NCBI RefSeq assembly: GCF_001311985.1
Contig: NZ_BBCJ01000021.1
Location: forward strand, 17,698 to 81,697
Source: Geotalea toluenoxydans JCM 15764
GTDB taxonomy: Bacteria > Desulfobacterota > Desulfuromonadia > Geobacterales > Geobacteraceae
Direction: 5' to 3'
DNA length: 64,000 bases
Shown here in pieces: positions 48,147-57,648 of the stretch (its first letter is position 1; each line of letters opens with the position of its first letter). A program made the translations under genes and the position numbers. The notes under the pieces are model-generated. The model was not told where the DNA came from. It saw only the letters and a list, made by a program, of their open reading frames with translations, and ran no database searches.

Positions 48147-49308
48147 TTACATCGCTGCCTTATAAATCTCGATCACCTGCTCCAACGTCGCTTTCCGCGG
48201 ATTGGTCAGCTGACAGGCGTCTTTCTTGGCATTCTCGGCATGATCTTCAGGTCAGCTTCCTTCACGTTCAGCTCTTTCAGTCCGGCAGGAATGCCGATGG
48301 AGGCGGAGAGCTTGCGGATGGCGGCGATGGCTTTTTCTGCAGCCTCGGTCACCGAAAGGCCGGCGATGTTCTCACCCAGGCAACGGCGATGTCGGCAAAC
48401 CGTTTCGGGCAGGCAATCAGGTTGAACTGGCTGACGGCCGGCAGCAGGATGGCATTGCAGACGCCGTGGGGGAGATTGTAGAAACCACCCAGCTGGTGGG
48501 CCATGGAATGGACATAGCCGAGGCTGGCGTTGTTGAAGGCCATGCCGGCAAGGTACTCGGCATAGGCCATGGCGTCGCGCGCCTCAAGGTTGTCGCCGTT
48601 GGCTACGGCAACGCTCAGATTGGCGGCGACCAGTTCGATTGCCTTGATGGCGCAGGCATCGGTGATGGGGGTGGCGATGGTGGAGACGTAGGCCTCGACC
48701 GCATGGGTCAGGGCATCCATACCGGTGGCAGCGGTGAGTGCGGGAGGCTTGCCGACCATGAGGACCGGGTCGTTGATGGCAATGTTGGGAGTGCAGCGCC
48801 AGTCGACGATGGCCATCTTTACATGGGTATCGGTGTTGGTGATGATGCAGAAGCGGGTCATCTCGGAAGCGGTGCCGGCGGTGGTGTTGATGGCCAGGAA
48901 GGGAGGCATGGCCTTGGTGGACTTGTTGACCCCTTCGAAATCGCGGATGTTGCCGCCGTTGCCGATGACCAGGCCGATCCCCTTGCCGCAGTCGTGGGAG
49001 CTGCCGCCGCCGAGGGAAACGATGCCGTCGCACTTGTTGTCCTGGTAGACCTTCACGCCCTCATGGACGTTCTTGTCCGTGGGATTGGGCTCGGCGCCGT
49101 CGAAGATAACCGCCTTCAGCCCTGCTTCCACCAGCTGGGCCTTGATCTGATCCGCCACGCCCATTTTGGAAAGACCGGCGTCGGTAACGATCAGCAGGTT
49201 GGTGGCACCCAGTGCCTTGGCCTGGGCACCCGTTTCCTTGGAGCAACCTACCCCCATCAAGGAAACTGTTGGAATGAAGAACCCGTACGTTTGTTCTGCT
49301 AATGCCAT
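48147..49308 (-). CDS. Iron-containing alcohol dehydrogenase, two frameshifts
   Basis: About 388 residues of a group III alcohol dehydrogenase (NAD-linked). The NAD motif is GGGSSHDCGKG. Iron ligands are the Asp and His of GMDALTHAVEAYV and the two His in HSMAHQLGGFYNLPHG. Frame slips near 48380 and 48240 leave the C-terminus (KDACQLTNPRKATLEQVIEIYKAAM) in another frame. It is read from a candidate sigma-54 promoter. Together with AOR downstream it could interconvert alcohols, aldehydes and acids. Confidence 0.88.
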
Positions 49309-49328
49309 TGTTGCTCCTCCTTGTATTT

Positions 49329-49346
49329 ATGTGGAATCAACCACAT
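49329..49346. promoter_or_regulatory. Perfect palindrome in the alcohol dehydrogenase leader
   Basis: ATGTGG-AATCAA-CCACAT, 21 bases before the minus-strand start codon. It could be an operator or an mRNA hairpin. Confidence 0.45.
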
Positions 49347-49410
49347 TGGTTTTTTTCTGCCTTGAACCATCTCCTGCATACGATTTTCTAAAACGTTTTT
49401 TTACAATACC

Positions 49411-49425
49411 GCAAACCCTATACCA
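49411..49425 (-). promoter_or_regulatory. Sigma-54 promoter candidate for the alcohol dehydrogenase
   Basis: On the minus strand TGGTAT-N5-TTGC, with the correct -24/-12 spacing, about 103 bases before the start codon. Confidence 0.6.
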
Positions 49426-49535
49426 ACAATTTTACCAGCCGCCATATTTCTGGAAACACCTGGGGCAACCAGCTGTAAAAACCGACAGTTGGACCTCAAC
49501 AGCCGTCCCCCTGACAATCCTTGCACAGTGAACCT

Positions 49536-49578
49536 TGTTCTGAAACGGCACACTATGGCTGTTCCAAAATGGAGCACA
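49536..49578. promoter_or_regulatory. Candidate enhancer (activator-binding) sites
   Basis: Two related sites: TGTTCTGAAACGGCACA (49536-49552) and TGTTCCAAAATGGAGCACA (49560-49578); the second has an imperfect inverted repeat TGTTCC-N5-GGAGCA. They sit between the two divergent sigma-54 promoters, at typical enhancer distance from both. Confidence 0.4.
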
Positions 49579-49732
49579 TGTCATAGTCTGGAACGCTCCC
49601 TTTCATCCTTACCGGCGGTAAAAAGTTCCCTGATCCCCTTTTCACCACTCACAGTAAAAGGGCCCAATTCCCCTGTATTCAACGGATTCGTCCCTATCCA
49701 CAGCCACCCGGTCTACCTGTGTATTGAGAGCT

Positions 49733-49747
49733 TGGTACCGAAATTGC
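49733..49747 (+). promoter_or_regulatory. Sigma-54 promoter for the radical SAM-Nfn operon
   Basis: TGGTAC-N5-TTGC with exact spacing, 66 bases before the ATG at 49814. Confidence 0.75.
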
Positions 49748-49813
49748 CTCTGCCCATTTCCAGCTGCGATCTTCAATTCCAAGGTTGCCGGTATCCGAGA
49801 AGGAGAAAGAAAG

Positions 49814-50008
49814 ATGGCAAGAAAGTACAACAACCCGAGAAAGCCCTACATTGTTTCCATGCGCGTCACTGACGAAAAGATGGACAAGTTCCGCCAGATC
49901 ATGGAAAAGACCAATCTGTCTGCAGCGGACCTCATGCGTGACGCTTTCAACCTGTTGCGGCAGCAGTGGGAGTTGTCCCACAGCACGCACATGCCCTTGC
50001 AGAACTGA
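49814..50008 (+). CDS. Small ribbon-helix-helix-like protein, 64 residues
   Basis: The start at 49814 follows GAAGGAG. After a basic head (MARKYNNPRKP), YIVSMRVTDEKMDKFRQIM forms a beta strand and helix, then NLSAADLMRDAFNLLRQQ forms a second helix, as in Arc/MetJ-type ribbon-helix-helix DNA-binding proteins. It is first in the sigma-54 operon and may regulate it. Intact. Confidence 0.75.
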   Translation: MARKYNNPRKPYIVSMRVTDEKMDKFRQIMEKTNLSAADLMRDAFNLLRQQWELSHSTHMPLQN

Positions 50009-50079
50009 TGCTGCACACGTAAGCCAATCAGGGAGGCTTTACCAGGCATGCCGTTGCCAGAAACGACACAAGGATGACC

Positions 50080-51420
50080 ATGCAAAACTGCACTGCCGCC
50101 ATGACACTCGAACAACATCACCCGGCGGTCGATTCCGCCCTGCTCCCCTACCCATCCAAGCTCTTCGTGGAGACCACCAGCCGCTGCAACCTGAGCTGCG
50201 TCATGTGCATGAAACAGAGTGACGGTGACGCCCGGGACGGCGATCTTGACCTTGTGACCTTCGCCCATCTCGAACCCGCCCTGTCGAACCTGTATGCCCT
50301 GATCCTGAACGGCGTGGGAGAGCCTCTGCTCAACTCCCGCCTGGAACAGTTCATCACCCGGGCGAAAAAGTTGATGCCGGCACACAGTTGGATCGGTTTC
50401 CAGAGCAACGGCCTTCTGCTTACCAACATGAGGGCCATGACCCTGCTCGATGCGGGGCTGGACCGGATCTGCCTCTCCATGGACGGCGTCGACAGTACCA
50501 CCTTCGGCAGCATCCGCACCGGCAGCCAGTTGCTGGACTTGCAGATGGCCTTCGAAGCCCTGGCTGCCGCCAAAGCGGTGTGCGGCCGACCGGACCTGGA
50601 GATCGGCGTTGAGTTCGTGGTCATGCGGAACAACCTCAGAGAACTCCCAACCGCTCTCGAATGGGCTGCCGCACGGGGGGCAAGTTTCGCCATTATTTCC
50701 CACCTGCATCCGTTCCACGAACCCCATCTGGAGCAGCGGGCCTATGACACCTGTACCGACGAGGCAATCCAGCTCTTCCAGACATGGAAGTCCAAGGCAG
50801 AAGTGATCGGCATCAACATCCTGCGTTACTTCGACCTGCTCTGGAAATACCGCAAAACAGCAGAGGAAATGCGGATCATTGATTTCGTCGAAGCCATGAA
50901 GGCCGACGCACGGGACCGCGGCATCACCCTCGACCTGAAACGGCTCTTTGCCATGGATTTCGGCAACGTCGAAGAGACCATGGCCATCTTCGATCAGGCA
51001 TTCGGGGTAGCGCGGAAAATCGGCATGGACCTGAGGCTCCCTGAGGTGGTCAAGCGGGAAAAAAGGGGTTGCGCCTTTATCCAAGAGGGTGGCGCTTTTA
51101 TCTCCTGGAACGGCATGATGCATCCCTGCTATCACCTCTGGCACCGCTGTCAGTCCTTTGCCAACGGCTGGCTGCAGCCGGTGAAACCGAGAGCTTTCGG
51201 CAACGTGGCGGAACGGGGCCTCCTGGAAATCTGGAACAGCTGTGAATTCCGCACCTTCAGGCAGAATGTCCTTCGCCATAACTACCCATCCTGCGCCGGC
51301 TGTAACTGCTCCCCCTGCGACCTGGTGCAGAAGGAGGATTTTGCCCAGGATTGCTATGTGAATACCGAGCCGTGCGGGAGTTGTCTGTGGAGTTCGGGGG
51401 TCTTCAGATGTTTAGATTGA
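50080..51420 (+). CDS. Radical SAM/SPASM protein, tungsten-oxidoreductase maturase type
   Basis: A 446-residue radical SAM enzyme. The motif CNLSCVMC is at about residue 40. GVGEPLLNSRLEQFI follows, and a SPASM-type C-terminal domain has many cysteines (GCAFIQ, HPCYHLWHRC, PSCAGCNCSPC, DCYVNTEPCGSC). It resembles the family found beside tungsten AOR genes and named a maturase from context. The start at 50080 has AAGG six bases upstream; an ATG at 50074 is an alternative. Intact, followed by a palindromic element. Confidence 0.8.
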   Translation: MQNCTAAMTLEQHHPAVDSALLPYPSKLFVETTSRCNLSCVMCMKQSDGDARDGDLDLVTFAHLEPALSNLYALILNGVGEPLLNSRLEQFITRAKKLMPAHSWIGFQSNGLLLTNMRAMTLLDAGLDRICLSMDGVDSTTFGSIRTGSQLLDLQMAFEALAAAKAVCGRPDLEIGVEFVVMRNNLRELPTALEWAAARGASFAIISHLHPFHEPHLEQRAYDTCTDEAIQLFQTWKSKAEVIGINILRYFDLLWKYRKTAEEMRIIDFVEAMKADARDRGITLDLKRLFAMDFGNVEETMAIFDQAFGVARKIGMDLRLPEVVKREKRGCAFIQEGGAFISWNGMMHPCYHLWHRCQSFANGWLQPVKPRAFGNVAERGLLEIWNSCEFRTFRQNVLRHNYPSCAGCNCSPCDLVQKEDFAQDCYVNTEPCGSCLWSSGVFRCLD

Positions 51421-51421
51421 A

Positions 51422-51539
51422 GGGACGCCATATTTGAGCGCTAGCTGCGTTGGATCGTCATCGGCTCGTCAGCGTACAGGTAGTACGCTTCCGTCGCCTC
51501 TTCCTCGCCGCCTTGCTATCATCTCAAATCTGGCGTCCC
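51422..51539. repeat. Palindromic intergenic repeat element, second member
   Basis: Outer arms GGGACGCCATATTTGAG and CTCAAATCTGGCGTCCC enclose an inner hairpin AGCGTAC-AGGTA-GTACGCT. It lies between the radical SAM gene and the NfnA-like gene. Confidence 0.78.
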
Positions 51540-51592
51540 GGGCCGCAGCATTAAGCTGGAAAAAAGGCATATAAACCAAAGAAAGGTCATAC

Positions 51593-52435
51593 ATGTACGA
51601 AGTACTCAGCAACGACATCCTGCACCCAACCTCCACCGGCTGGTGGTGCGGGCGCCGCGTATAGCCCCGGTGCGAAAGCCGGGACAGTTCGTCATTATCC
51701 GCCTCGACAGGGGGGAGGAGCGCATTCCCCTGACTATCGGCGATGCCGACCCGACCGCCGGGACGATCACTCTCTTCATCCAGGCCATCGGCGCTTCCAC
51801 CCGCAGGATCGTTTCCGTCCCGGCAGGGGGCACGATCCTGGATGTGGCCGGTCCCATGGGCAAACCGACCCACCTGGGCAACTGGCGGCGGGTAGCCTGC
51901 ATAGGCGGCGGTGTCGGCACTGCCGTTCTCTTTCCGCTGGTCAAGGCCCTGGCGGCTACGGAAAGCCACATCACCACCATCATCGGCGGCCGCTCCAGCC
52001 AATATGTGATCCTGGCCGACGAGCTCAAAGCCCTTTCCGGGCAACTCCTCATCACCACCGAGGACGGCTCTCTCGGCCGCAAGGGATTCGTCACGGCGGT
52101 TTTGTCCGATCTGATCGCCGATCCGGCAAAAAACCGGACGCCGTCTTTGCCATCGGCCCGGTGCCCATGATGCGGGCCATCGCCGAACTGACCCGCCCCT
52201 ACGGCATCGAAACCATCGTCAGCTCAATCCGATCATGATCGACGGCACCGGCATGTGCGGCGGATGCCGGGTGGTAGTGGACGGCGAATCCAGATTCGCC
52301 TGCGTCGACGGCCCCGAATTCGACGGACATAAGGTCGATTTCGCCGGCCTGAGCGACCGCCTTACCACCTATCGCGACCATGAAACCCATGCCGCCAATG
52401 AATGCAGACTCACCAGGGAGGTGGTCCATGCCTGA
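51593..52435 (+). CDS. NfnA/DHODH electron-transfer-subunit-like flavoprotein, three frameshifts
   Basis: About 281 residues of the ferredoxin-NADP reductase alpha-subunit/sulfide dehydrogenase beta type. Opening: MYEVLSNDILHPN, then PGQFVIIRLDRGEERIPLTIGD (FAD site). ACIGGGVGTAVLFPLVKAL binds NAD(P). A C-terminal 2Fe-2S site reads GTGMCGGCRVVV followed by a further Cys. Frame slips near 51640, 52130 and 52221 are each cured by one base. It overlaps NfnB. The pair would couple NAD(P)H and ferredoxin pools, the partner pool of AOR. Confidence 0.85.
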
Positions 52436-53859
52436 TACGTTGACCATGAAAGACCGGATGGCCATGGAAAGGGTCCACATGCCCGAACTGGATGCCCAGA
52501 CGCGCAGCAGCAACTTTGAAGAAGTGAATCGCGGGCTGAACCTGGCCCAGGCGGTGCGGGAGGCCAAGCGCTGCATCCGGTGCAAAACCCGCCCCTGTGT
52601 AGACGGTTGCCCTGTGGGGGTCTCGATCCCCGAGTTCATAGATGCGCTGGCAAAGGAGGAACTGTCTGAAGCAGCCCGGATACTCCAGGTGGACAATGCC
52701 CTGCCAGCGGTCTGCGGACGGGTCTGCCCCCAGGAAAGCCAATGCGAAGCCAAATGTGTGCGCGGCGTCAAGGGTGAGGCAGTGGCCATCGGCTACCTGG
52801 AACGATTCGTCGCTGACTGGGCCATGGCCAATACCAACCAGCTGACTGCCGTAAAACCGCCTTCCTCCACGGGCAAGTCAGTTGCCGTCGTCGGCTGCGG
52901 CCCTGCCGGCCTGACTGCCGCAGGCGAACTGGCCCGCCAGGGGCATGGGGTGACCATTTTCGAGGCACTCCATGATACCGGTGGCGTACTGCGCTATGGC
53001 ATACCCGAGTTTCGCCTTCCGAAGCAGATTATCGACGTGGAAGTGGAGCGGCTCCTTGATCTGGGCGTCCGCATCGAGTGCAACGTCATCATCGGCAAGA
53101 CCCTTACCCTTGAACAGCTCCGCAGCCAGTTCGATGCGGTTTTCATCGCCAATGGCGCCGGGCTGCCGGTGATGCTCAACCTGCCGGGAGAAAACCTCAA
53201 GGGTGTTTACTCGGCCAACGAATATCTGACCCGGGTCAACCTCATGGAGGCTGGTCGCAACCCTGATGCCCCGACCCCCATCATCAAGGGAGCCTCGGTG
53301 GCAGTGATTGGCGGCGGCAATACCGCCATGGATTGTGTCCGCACCGCCAGGAGCTCGCGCCGAAAGGGCGATGATCATCTACCGCAGAAGCGAGGCGGAG
53401 ATGCCTGCGCGGGTCGAGGAAATCCGCCATGCCAAAGAGGAGGGGGTGGAGTTCGTCATGCTGACCGCACCGCTGGAGATAATCGGCAGCGACGATGGCT
53501 GGGTTGCGGCACTGCTTTGCGAAAAAATGGAACTTGGTCAAGCCGATGAGTCGGGACGGCGCAAGCCGGTTCCCGTCCCCGGCTCCCGGTATCACATGAA
53601 GGTGGACGTGGTGGTCAATGCCATCGGCACCCGCTCCAATCCGCTGCTTACCGCCACCGCACCCGATCTGGAGCTGAACAAGTGGGGCAACATCGTCGGC
53701 GACGGAGAGGGGGCCACCAGCCTGACCGGTGTCTATGCCGGGGGTGACATCGTCCGTGGCGGCGCAACGGTTATCCTGGCCATGGGAGATGGAAAAAGGG
53801 GAGCTGCAGCCATCGACGGCTATCTGAAACAGTATGTTTTTACAGGCAAGGGTTATTAG
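52428..53859 (+). CDS. NfnB/glutamate synthase small-subunit-like flavoprotein, one frameshift
   Basis: About 477 residues. The start at 52428 follows GGGAGG and overlaps NfnA by 8 bp. N-terminal Fe-S motif CIRCKTRPCVDGCPV, then CGRVCPQESQCEAKC. FAD motif VAVVGCGPAGLTAAGELAR and NADPH motif VAVIGGGNTAMDCVRTA. The frame slips near 53360. In Nfn this subunit bifurcates electrons between NADPH, NADH and ferredoxin. No gltB large subunit is nearby, so an Nfn-like role is favoured. Confidence 0.87.
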
Positions 53860-53881
53860 CCAGAGGAGGATCCCTGAAACC

Positions 53882-55081
53882 ATGTGCAGAAAGATCTTTA
53901 TTGCCGCAACCGGCCAGAATACCGGTAAGACCACCATCAGCCTCTCGCTGGTCCACCTGGCACGGCAGCGGTACAAGCGGGTCGGCTTCATCAAGGCCAT
54001 AGGCCCAAGTGCCAGGAATTCAACGGCTGTATCGTTGACAAGGATGCGGCGCTGATGGCCCGGGTGTTCGGCATGGAGGAAGATATCCGCCTCATGTCAC
54101 CGGTTGTCCTTGGCAGAGGCTCCACCAAGCGCTTCCTTGACGGACAGCTGACCACGGCTGAGCTGGAAGAAAGGCTGATCCGCGCCTGTGGAGAGATGGA
54201 ACGCAAATACGATTTTCTCATTATCGAAGGGGCGGGACACGGGGGGGTCGGGTCGGTGGTGGGACTGAGCAACGGACGGGTGGCCAGCCTCTGCGGAGCC
54301 CCGGTCGTCATGGTCAGCGGCGGCGGTATCGGCAATGTGATCGATTCCGTCCTGCTCAACCTTCCCCTCTACCGGGGCGAGGGAACACCGGTCCGCCTCC
54401 TCATGGTCAACAAGCTGCTGCCCAACAAGAGAGAGACCTCCCTTGGCTACCTGTCCAAGCTTTTGCCCCCCTGCCCCTGCCGGTCATGGTGGATTCGACT
54501 ACTCGCCGATCCTGGCCAATCCCACCCTCAACCACATTGCCCGGCTCCTGGATCACCCCCTTAACGGAGACGCCACGGCCCGCAGCCGCATCGTCCACCA
54601 TGTCCAGCTGGGGGCCGCTTCGTCACAGAAGGTCATCGACCTGCTGGCCCAATCGACCCTGCTCATCACCACCAGTTCCCGCGACGAATTGATTGTCACC
54701 CTTTCGTCCCTCTACCACATCCCCGCCTACCGGGACAAGATCGCCGGCCTGGTCATCCCCGGACAGGCGCCGGTTTCGAGCGTTACCCAGAAGATCCTTG
54801 ATGCCAGCGGCATCCCCTACATCCGCATCTTCCAGTCCACGGCCGACGTCTTTTCCGCCATTACCGGCCACATATCAAAGATCAGCGGCGAGGATGAGGA
54901 AAAAATCGACCTTATCTGCTCCTCAGCGGAAAAGGCCATCGATTTCGATGCCATCGACCGGCTTGTCTGCGATGATGCCCCCTTTTCCACGGCGATGATA
55001 CGTTATCAGCAGGAGACGTGCATCGTGCAGCCGGTAGTTGTGCATTGGCAGAAGCGTTGCTGTACCTGTGGCTGCTGTTAA
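53882..55081 (+). CDS. BioD-like P-loop / DRTGG-domain protein, three frameshifts
   Basis: About 400 residues. The N-terminal dethiobiotin-synthetase-like domain has the P-loop AATGQNTGKTTISLSLV and IIEGAGHGGVGSV. The C-terminal DRTGG-like half has VHHVQLGAASSQKVIDLL and STLLITTSSRDELIVTL. Frame slips near 54010, 54472 and 54490. The tail HWQKRCCTCGCC is an unusual cysteine cluster that could bind metal. Similar domains form the N-terminus of long phosphotransacetylases. Last gene of the sigma-54 operon. Confidence 0.75.
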
Positions 55082-56295
55082 ATGATCTTCATGACGATCA
55101 TGGTCACGTCGTCTTCCAGTGCCGTGATGCCGGTAAAGTCCGCCAGCTGCTCGTGGATGGCTGCTATTACCTCCTCGGGAGCCCTTTCACGGCTGGCCGA
55201 AACCGTGCTGCACAGCCTGCAGAAGCCGAACATTTCGCCTGCGCTGTTCTGGGCCTCGGTAATGCCATCGGTGTAGAGGATCAGCAGGTCCCCCTGCCGG
55301 AGCTGCAGCTCCTTTTCCTCATAGATTTCCTCCTTGCGGACGCGAAGATGAGCCCTTCGGCATCCAGCTTCTGGCAGGAGGCCTCCCCTGACCTCAGCAG
55401 CAGCGGCGAGACATGTCCGGCATTGGCATAGGAAAGCATGCGGGTTACCGGCTCGTACTTGACATAGAAGAGGGTGATGAAAAGACCGGCGCGGTTCAAA
55501 TCCTCATAAAGGACGTCGTTGAGATAGGCAAGGAGCTCACCGGCGCCGGAGACCAGGTTGAACTGAACGGGCCTCTGCTGTCATCAGGGCCGCGCCGATG
55601 CTGTGTCCTGACACATCGGCAACAACCAGGTCAACGGTGCACGTCTCCCGGGTATAGTAATCGTAATAATCGCCACCAACATGGGTGGCCGGTACGCAGC
55701 AGCCCGCAAGCTGCACCCCCGAAACCTGCGGCGGGCCATCAGGGAGCAGGGAGAGTTGAATCTGCCTGGCCAGCTCCATATCGCGCAGCATGCGGGAATT
55801 TTCCAGCATCACCTTCTCCGCCCGTAACCGTTCAGTGATGTCGCGTGCCACTGCTACGCCGTAACAGTTCCTGTTCAGGTTGACGATCCTGATGGCGATC
55901 TCGGCAGGGAAGTTGCCTCCTGAGCACCGATACAGCCGGGTCATGATGGTGTCCCGGTCTCTTCCCTCGCCGGCGCCGATGGTGGCCAGGTGCGTGATCC
56001 GCTGCAGGTCTTCCCCGGGCACGAAATCGTGGAAGGTCATGGAAAGCATCTTTTCACGGGGGCAATCCAGCTGACGGCAGGCGGATTCGTTGACATCGAC
56101 AAAGGTAAATGAGGGTAACTGAAAGAGGAAGATACAGTCATTGCTCTCATTGACGAGGGAGCGAAATCGTTCCAGTTCATCAAGCTTCTGCTGCAGCTCG
56201 GGATAGTAGGTCTTGCGCAGGGAGCGCTCTCCCAGGCCAATGATCTTCTCCCGCTGGACGCTCCAATCCTCCCCGCCATCAGAGGGCTTTGTCAT
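55078..56295 (-). CDS. PAS-SpoIIE/PP2C serine phosphatase, two frameshifts
   Basis: About 406 residues. A PAS domain (residues about 40-150: NESNDCIFLFQLPSFTFVDVNESACRQL) and a helical linker lead to a PP2C/SpoIIE domain with THVGGDYYDYY, VVADVSGHSIGAALM, YANAGHVSPLLLR and LYTDGITEAQN. Such proteins control anti-sigma or anti-anti-sigma partners. Frame slips near 55565 and 55345. The stop overlaps the convergent DRTGG gene by 3 bp. It starts inside the end of the upstream alcohol dehydrogenase gene. Confidence 0.84.
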
Positions 56296-57451
56296 AGATC
56301 TCCTCGATGTCGTGCCGAGTCATCTGGCGAGGATTGGTAAAGATGCACGGATCGTTGATCGCCTTCTCTGCCAGCTCCGCAAGGTGGTCATGGGTGATTC
56401 CCATCTCTCTCAGGCGGCTCGGAAGCCCGGCCTCCCGAATCAGGTGCTGGAGAAATGATGTGAGGGCCGTTCGGCCGGTATCAGGGAGGGAAGGGTCATA
56501 GTTGAGGCCGATGGTCCTGGCCACCTCCAGGTACCTCTGGATCGCACTGGAGAAATTGAAGTCGACAACGTGGGGCAGCAATAGGGCATTGCATTCGCCA
56601 TGGGGGTAGGAGAGCAGTCCTCCCAGGCTGTGGGCCATGGCATGGACGGCCCCCAGGCTCGCATTGGAAAAGGCCAATCCGGCCTGCAGGCTTGCCAGCA
56701 TCATCCTGCCGCGCAGCACCAGGCTGTCAGGCTGTTTCAGGGCCGGCAGCAGGTTGGCCGTAACCAGCTGCATGGCCTGCAGCGCGTGCACATCGGTAAT
56801 GGGTGAATGAGCCGTTGACACAAATGCTTCTATGGAATGGCACAGGGCGTCAAGGGCGGTCGCAGCGGTGAGCTCCCGAGACATGGTCGTGGTAACCACA
56901 GGATCGATGAGAGCCACATCCGGCACGAGCATCTTGCTGATGATGGCGATCTTCACCCTTTTCTCCACGTCAGTGATGATGGCGAACTGGGAAATATCGG
57001 CGCCAGACCCGGAGGTGGTCGGGACACAGATGAGGGGAGGGCTGGGAAGATCCACCTTGTCGACCCCGACAAATTCCAGCACGTGGCGCCGGTTGGAACT
57101 GACGATGCCGATCCCCTTGGCGCAATCAATGGGACTGCCGCCCCCTACGGCAAGAATGGCATTGCAGTTGGCGCTCCGATAGAGCTCTGCTCCGGCCATG
57201 ACTTCTTCCGCTTTGGGATTGGAAGTCAACGCTGAAAAGACGGTATGGTCCAGATCGACAGACCTGAGAGTATCGAGGATTTCCTCGGTCCAGCCGGCGG
57301 CGATGATGCCGGGATCAGTCACCACCAGCACCTTGCGCGCACCGAAGTTCCTGGCGTACCTGCCCGCCAGTTTTCGGGCATCAATACCGAAAATGAACTC
57401 GGGCGCCACGAACTTGCGCAACTGAAATTCACTGGGCTCCATCACGATCAT
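56279..57451 (-). CDS. Iron-containing alcohol dehydrogenase, second copy
   Basis: A full-length 390-residue group III alcohol dehydrogenase. NAD motif GGGSPIDCAKGIGI; metal ligands in ALDALCHSIEAFV and HAMAHSLGGLLSYPHGECNA. It differs clearly from the copy at 48147. It is intact. It lies divergent from the AcoR-like activator, which is the usual place for a target gene. Confidence 0.92.
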   Translation of the reverse strand: MIVMEPSEFQLRKFVAPEFIFGIDARKLAGRYARNFGARKVLVVTDPGIIAAGWTEEILDTLRSVDLDHTVFSALTSNPKAEEVMAGAELYRSANCNAILAVGGGSPIDCAKGIGIVSSNRRHVLEFVGVDKVDLPSPPLICVPTTSGSGADISQFAIITDVEKRVKIAIISKMLVPDVALIDPVVTTTMSRELTAATALDALCHSIEAFVSTAHSPITDVHALQAMQLVTANLLPALKQPDSLVLRGRMMLASLQAGLAFSNASLGAVHAMAHSLGGLLSYPHGECNALLLPHVVDFNFSSAIQRYLEVARTIGLNYDPSLPDTGRTALTSFLQHLIREAGLPSRLREMGITHDHLAELAEKAINDPCIFTNPRQMTRHDIEEIYDKAL

Positions 57452-57592
57452 GTGCCCCCTCAGGCAACTAAGAGTATTTTAACAAATGGTAAAGAAAAAG
57501 ACAGGTACTGCAGAAACCTTGCTGAAGGTTACATCCATCACAAGTTCTCAAAATTTCGTACGAATCCAAGCGAAAACAGGGACAACTTCCCG

Positions 57593-57622
57593 TTGACAAA
57601 ATTGGCAGCAAAAGCCGATAAT
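57593..57622 (+). promoter_or_regulatory. Sigma-70-type promoter for the AcoR-like activator gene
   Basis: TTGACA (57593-57598), an 18-base spacer, GATAAT (57617-57622), 26 bases before the start at 57649. Confidence 0.6.
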
Positions 57623-57648
57623 TCATTAAACGAACGCACCTTTTTCCC

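Noticed and set aside
49846..51279. A 477-codon open frame on the minus strand opposite the radical SAM gene
   Set aside because: It is a shadow of a conserved gene with no recognisable domain.
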